DNA from: Candidatus Dadabacteria bacterium
Lineage (GTDB): Bacteria > Desulfobacterota_D > UBA1144 > Nemesobacterales > Nemesobacteraceae
Length of the DNA stretch: 37,964 nt
NCBI GenBank assembly: GCA_028823955.1
Contig: JAPPFE010000048.1
Span: 1 to 37,964 of the forward strand
Direction of reading: 5' to 3'
Below are positions 36,150 to 37,964 of this stretch, one piece after another. A model generated the notes under the pieces. That model was given only the letters and a program-made list of their open reading frames with translations. It did no database searches and had not been told where the DNA came from. The position numbers were made by a program, and so were the translations under genes. Every line of letters starts with the position of its first letter. Position 1 is the stretch's first letter.

Positions 36150-37120
36150 GCAGTGCGGAGCTAAACAAATGCCGGATGAAAGATTGTTTTTTCCCGAGTA
36201 CCAGTTGCGGGGCAGGACTCATGGATGCCGCTCAGTGTCCACATTATCACGGCGACATCGAAAAGGATCAACCCGGCCTTGCCGCAGACGATGAGCGGTT
36301 CCCTTGGACTGGCCGAGCATTTGGCCTGAAGGATCTTCGATTCGTATCGACTGTAAAGAAACCACATGTAATCGGTATGGCAGGCTTGGCTGATGCGGGC
36401 AAGACTACTCTTTTGGGCATGCTCTTTCTGATGATCTATCGCGGGCACCGAATCATTGACAACGCTACGTTCGCGGGTTCTTTCACCCTTCAAGGTTGGG
36501 AAAACATCACTCGCTATCTTCAACTCAATTCTGACGGCCCTATCCAGTTTCCTCCGCATACGACTCAGTCGGGACGATTCCCGGGGTTGTTGCATTTGAA
36601 GTTTACAATGGATGGCGGAAGTGAGAGGGATTTCCTCCTCAGCGACGCGCCAGGCGAATGGTTCTCTCATTGGGCTGACAACGCCGAAGCAGAGAATGCT
36701 GCGGGCGCGCGCTGGATCGCCGACAACGCCGACAATCTGATGATTGTCGCAGATACAGAGGCCCTGATCGGCCCACAGAAGGGACCTGCGCGGTCAAATC
36801 TGGAATTCTTGATCCGGCGTGTGCAGAGGAACTTCAGCAAGGATTCTGTTGCGCTTCTTTGGTCAAAGACGGACCTCCCGCGTCCGGATGAGTTGATTAC
36901 AACCGTTAACCGCCATTTCGAAAACTGTTTTCCAGGGGCGCCGGTATTTTCGGTTAAAGTCCCTGACAAAAACGAAAGAGTGGGTGAGACGTCTTTATCT
37001 TTGCAAGCTTTGAAAGAACTGTTTCAATGGGCGTTCTCTACGGTGCCCAAAAAAGTAGTTGTGGATTGGCCGGTATCGAAGAATGTGGATTCGTTCTTGT
37101 CGTATCGAGGCCATCAATGA
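36146..37120 (+). CDS. Double-GTPase 2-like (DO-GTPase2) protein with N-terminal Cys-rich region
   Basis: A 324-residue GTPase. The N-terminal 36 residues hold Cys9, Cys14, Cys21, Cys31, His33 and His35, a possible zinc-binding site. The G domain has the P-loop GLADAGKT (80-87), a DAPGE motif as G3, and WSKTDL as a G4-like motif. It lacks similarity to translation or Era/Obg GTPases. The arrangement beside a GASH-like protein and a second GTPase matches the DO-GTPase systems predicted from comparative genomics. It overlaps both neighbours by 4 nt, so the three proteins are likely made in fixed ratio. Confidence 0.78.
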   Translation: MSSAELNKCRMKDCFFPSTSCGAGLMDAAQCPHYHGDIEKDQPGLAADDERFPWTGRAFGLKDLRFVSTVKKPHVIGMAGLADAGKTTLLGMLFLMIYRGHRIIDNATFAGSFTLQGWENITRYLQLNSDGPIQFPPHTTQSGRFPGLLHLKFTMDGGSERDFLLSDAPGEWFSHWADNAEAENAAGARWIADNADNLMIVADTEALIGPQKGPARSNLEFLIRRVQRNFSKDSVALLWSKTDLPRPDELITTVNRHFENCFPGAPVFSVKVPDKNERVGETSLSLQALKELFQWAFSTVPKKVVVDWPVSKNVDSFLSYRGHQ

Positions 37121-37956
37121 AACACGAACCAATTTCGATTCTCCTCCTTGGTGAGTCTGATGTCGGCAAGACACATTATGGCGCGCAGGTTTTACGGCGG
37201 TTGAATTCGGGGAGCAGCGCGTTTGAACTTGTCAACGGGGGAAACTTAAATCCATTCAAGGTCGCCCTCGATAAAATCAGTCAGGGGTTGTCAGCGCCAC
37301 ATACGCCGCGTGCCGAATCCAGCGAAAGCCTCTGGACGCTCCGACAGCGATCCAACGGTTCCAATATAGAGCTTGTTTGGCCCGATTATGGCGGTGAACA
37401 GGTAAGTGGAATGATCAATAGCAAATCCCTGCCTTCTACTTGGCGCGACAAGCTTATCAAAGCGGCGGGGTGGATTTTCATGGTGCGCCCTAGCCAAGTT
37501 CCCTTGCCCGAGGATATCCTTACGCGGGCCGTGTCGCTTCCTGCGGTTGATGATCCTGTAAACTCGACCTTGTCGCCACAGTCAAAGTTGATCGAAATTT
37601 TGCAAATGCTAAAGTACAAAAAGCAGTCTTACCTGGAGCACAAAGGAATGCCCCCGCCCATAGTCGTTCTCTTATCATGTTACGACGAATTAGCCACCGA
37701 CGAGTCGCCTAGTATTTATTGTCGTGCCCATTTGCCAATGTTTGATCAATACTTGTCGTCAAACTGGCCAGAGGAGCGTCGGCGGATTTTTGGGGTTTCA
37801 CCCTTGGGGCAGCCGTTGAGCCAGACACAACCGAACGACGACTACGTCGCATCCGGACCAGTGAAAAAAGGATTTGTTATCGACGAACAAGGGAACAAGA
37901 CAGGTGATTTGCTTGCTCCCATTGAATGGCTTCTTTCAGTTTCGGACATGTGTTGA
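37117..37956 (+). CDS. Double-GTPase 1-like (DO-GTPase1) protein
   Basis: A 279-residue GTPase-fold protein. The P-loop is GESDVGKT (12-19), directly after a hydrophobic strand (ISILLLG), G3 is PDYGGEQV and the G4-like position is SCYDEL, which lacks the usual N/T-K-x-D lysine. Base specificity may therefore be altered. The start is the ATG at 37117, which overlaps the previous stop (ATGA); an open frame runs back to 37027 but inside the preceding gene. It is the last complete gene of the window, so effector or further partners may follow downstream. Confidence 0.78.
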   Translation: MKHEPISILLLGESDVGKTHYGAQVLRRLNSGSSAFELVNGGNLNPFKVALDKISQGLSAPHTPRAESSESLWTLRQRSNGSNIELVWPDYGGEQVSGMINSKSLPSTWRDKLIKAAGWIFMVRPSQVPLPEDILTRAVSLPAVDDPVNSTLSPQSKLIEILQMLKYKKQSYLEHKGMPPPIVVLLSCYDELATDESPSIYCRAHLPMFDQYLSSNWPEERRRIFGVSPLGQPLSQTQPNDDYVASGPVKKGFVIDEQGNKTGDLLAPIEWLLSVSDMC

Positions 37957-37964
37957 GGTGCCTA

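Overview
This is about 38 kb of chromosome from a Gram-negative bacterium with mid-range GC, almost entirely coding. The core genes point to a diderm: an rbfA/truB/rpsO/pnp translation operon, periplasmic Ccm cytochrome c maturation proteins, signal peptidase I, and secreted proteins with C-terminal Cys-TM-Arg tails. The mix of arsenosugar genes, a fused trehalose synthase/phosphatase and plant-type LRR surface proteins suggests a marine or environmental lineage near Desulfobacterota/Dadabacteria. That placement is inference and weak.

Layout. (1) 3-1820: C-terminal part of a surface LRR protein, probably cut by the window edge, with nearly identical 72-bp DNA repeats. (2) 2016-12464, + strand: promoter and attenuator-like terminator, then rimP-nusA-infB-ylxP-rbfA-DHH phosphoesterase-truB-rpsO-pnp-miaA, tightly packed with overlapping or near-touching genes. 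(3) 12477-13435, - strand: ccmH and ccmG. (4) 13518-16744, +: trehalose-6-phosphate synthase/phosphatase fusion and an aldo/keto reductase. (5) 16741-19088, -: HAD phosphatase, malic enzyme, FmdB zinc ribbon. (6) 19476-20306, +: LCM-type methyltransferase. (7) 20431-23314, -: an arsenosugar cluster (CcdA, TIGR04282-type glycosyltransferase, ArsS radical SAM enzyme, AhpD-like protein), with a second HAD phosphatase divergent at 23410. (8) 24237-26441: katG. (9) 26525-30364: gmk, relA/spoT, lepB. (10) 30409-31632: an anchored solute-binding-like protein. (11) 31907-34649: pyrR-pyrB-pyrC. (12) 34806-37956: a three-gene cassette with one all-helical protein and two unusual GTPases, running to the window end.

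The most interesting part is region 12. Its three genes overlap by ATGA junctions, have an arginine codon choice unlike the neighbouring core genes, and match what I recall of the GASH / double-GTPase (DO-GTPase2, DO-GTPase1) systems predicted to act in biological conflict. Partner genes, if present, lie beyond the right edge. Other points: three genes (otsA, gmk, pyrR) with a perfect TATAAT only 8-11 nt before ATG and no Shine-Dalgarno sequence, suggesting leaderless mRNAs; two unrelated secreted proteins sharing a Cys-TM-Arg tail; an attenuator-like hairpin ahead of rimP; and pyrRBC flanked on both sides by genes of foreign codon style.

No tRNA, rRNA, CRISPR array or intact insertion sequence was seen.
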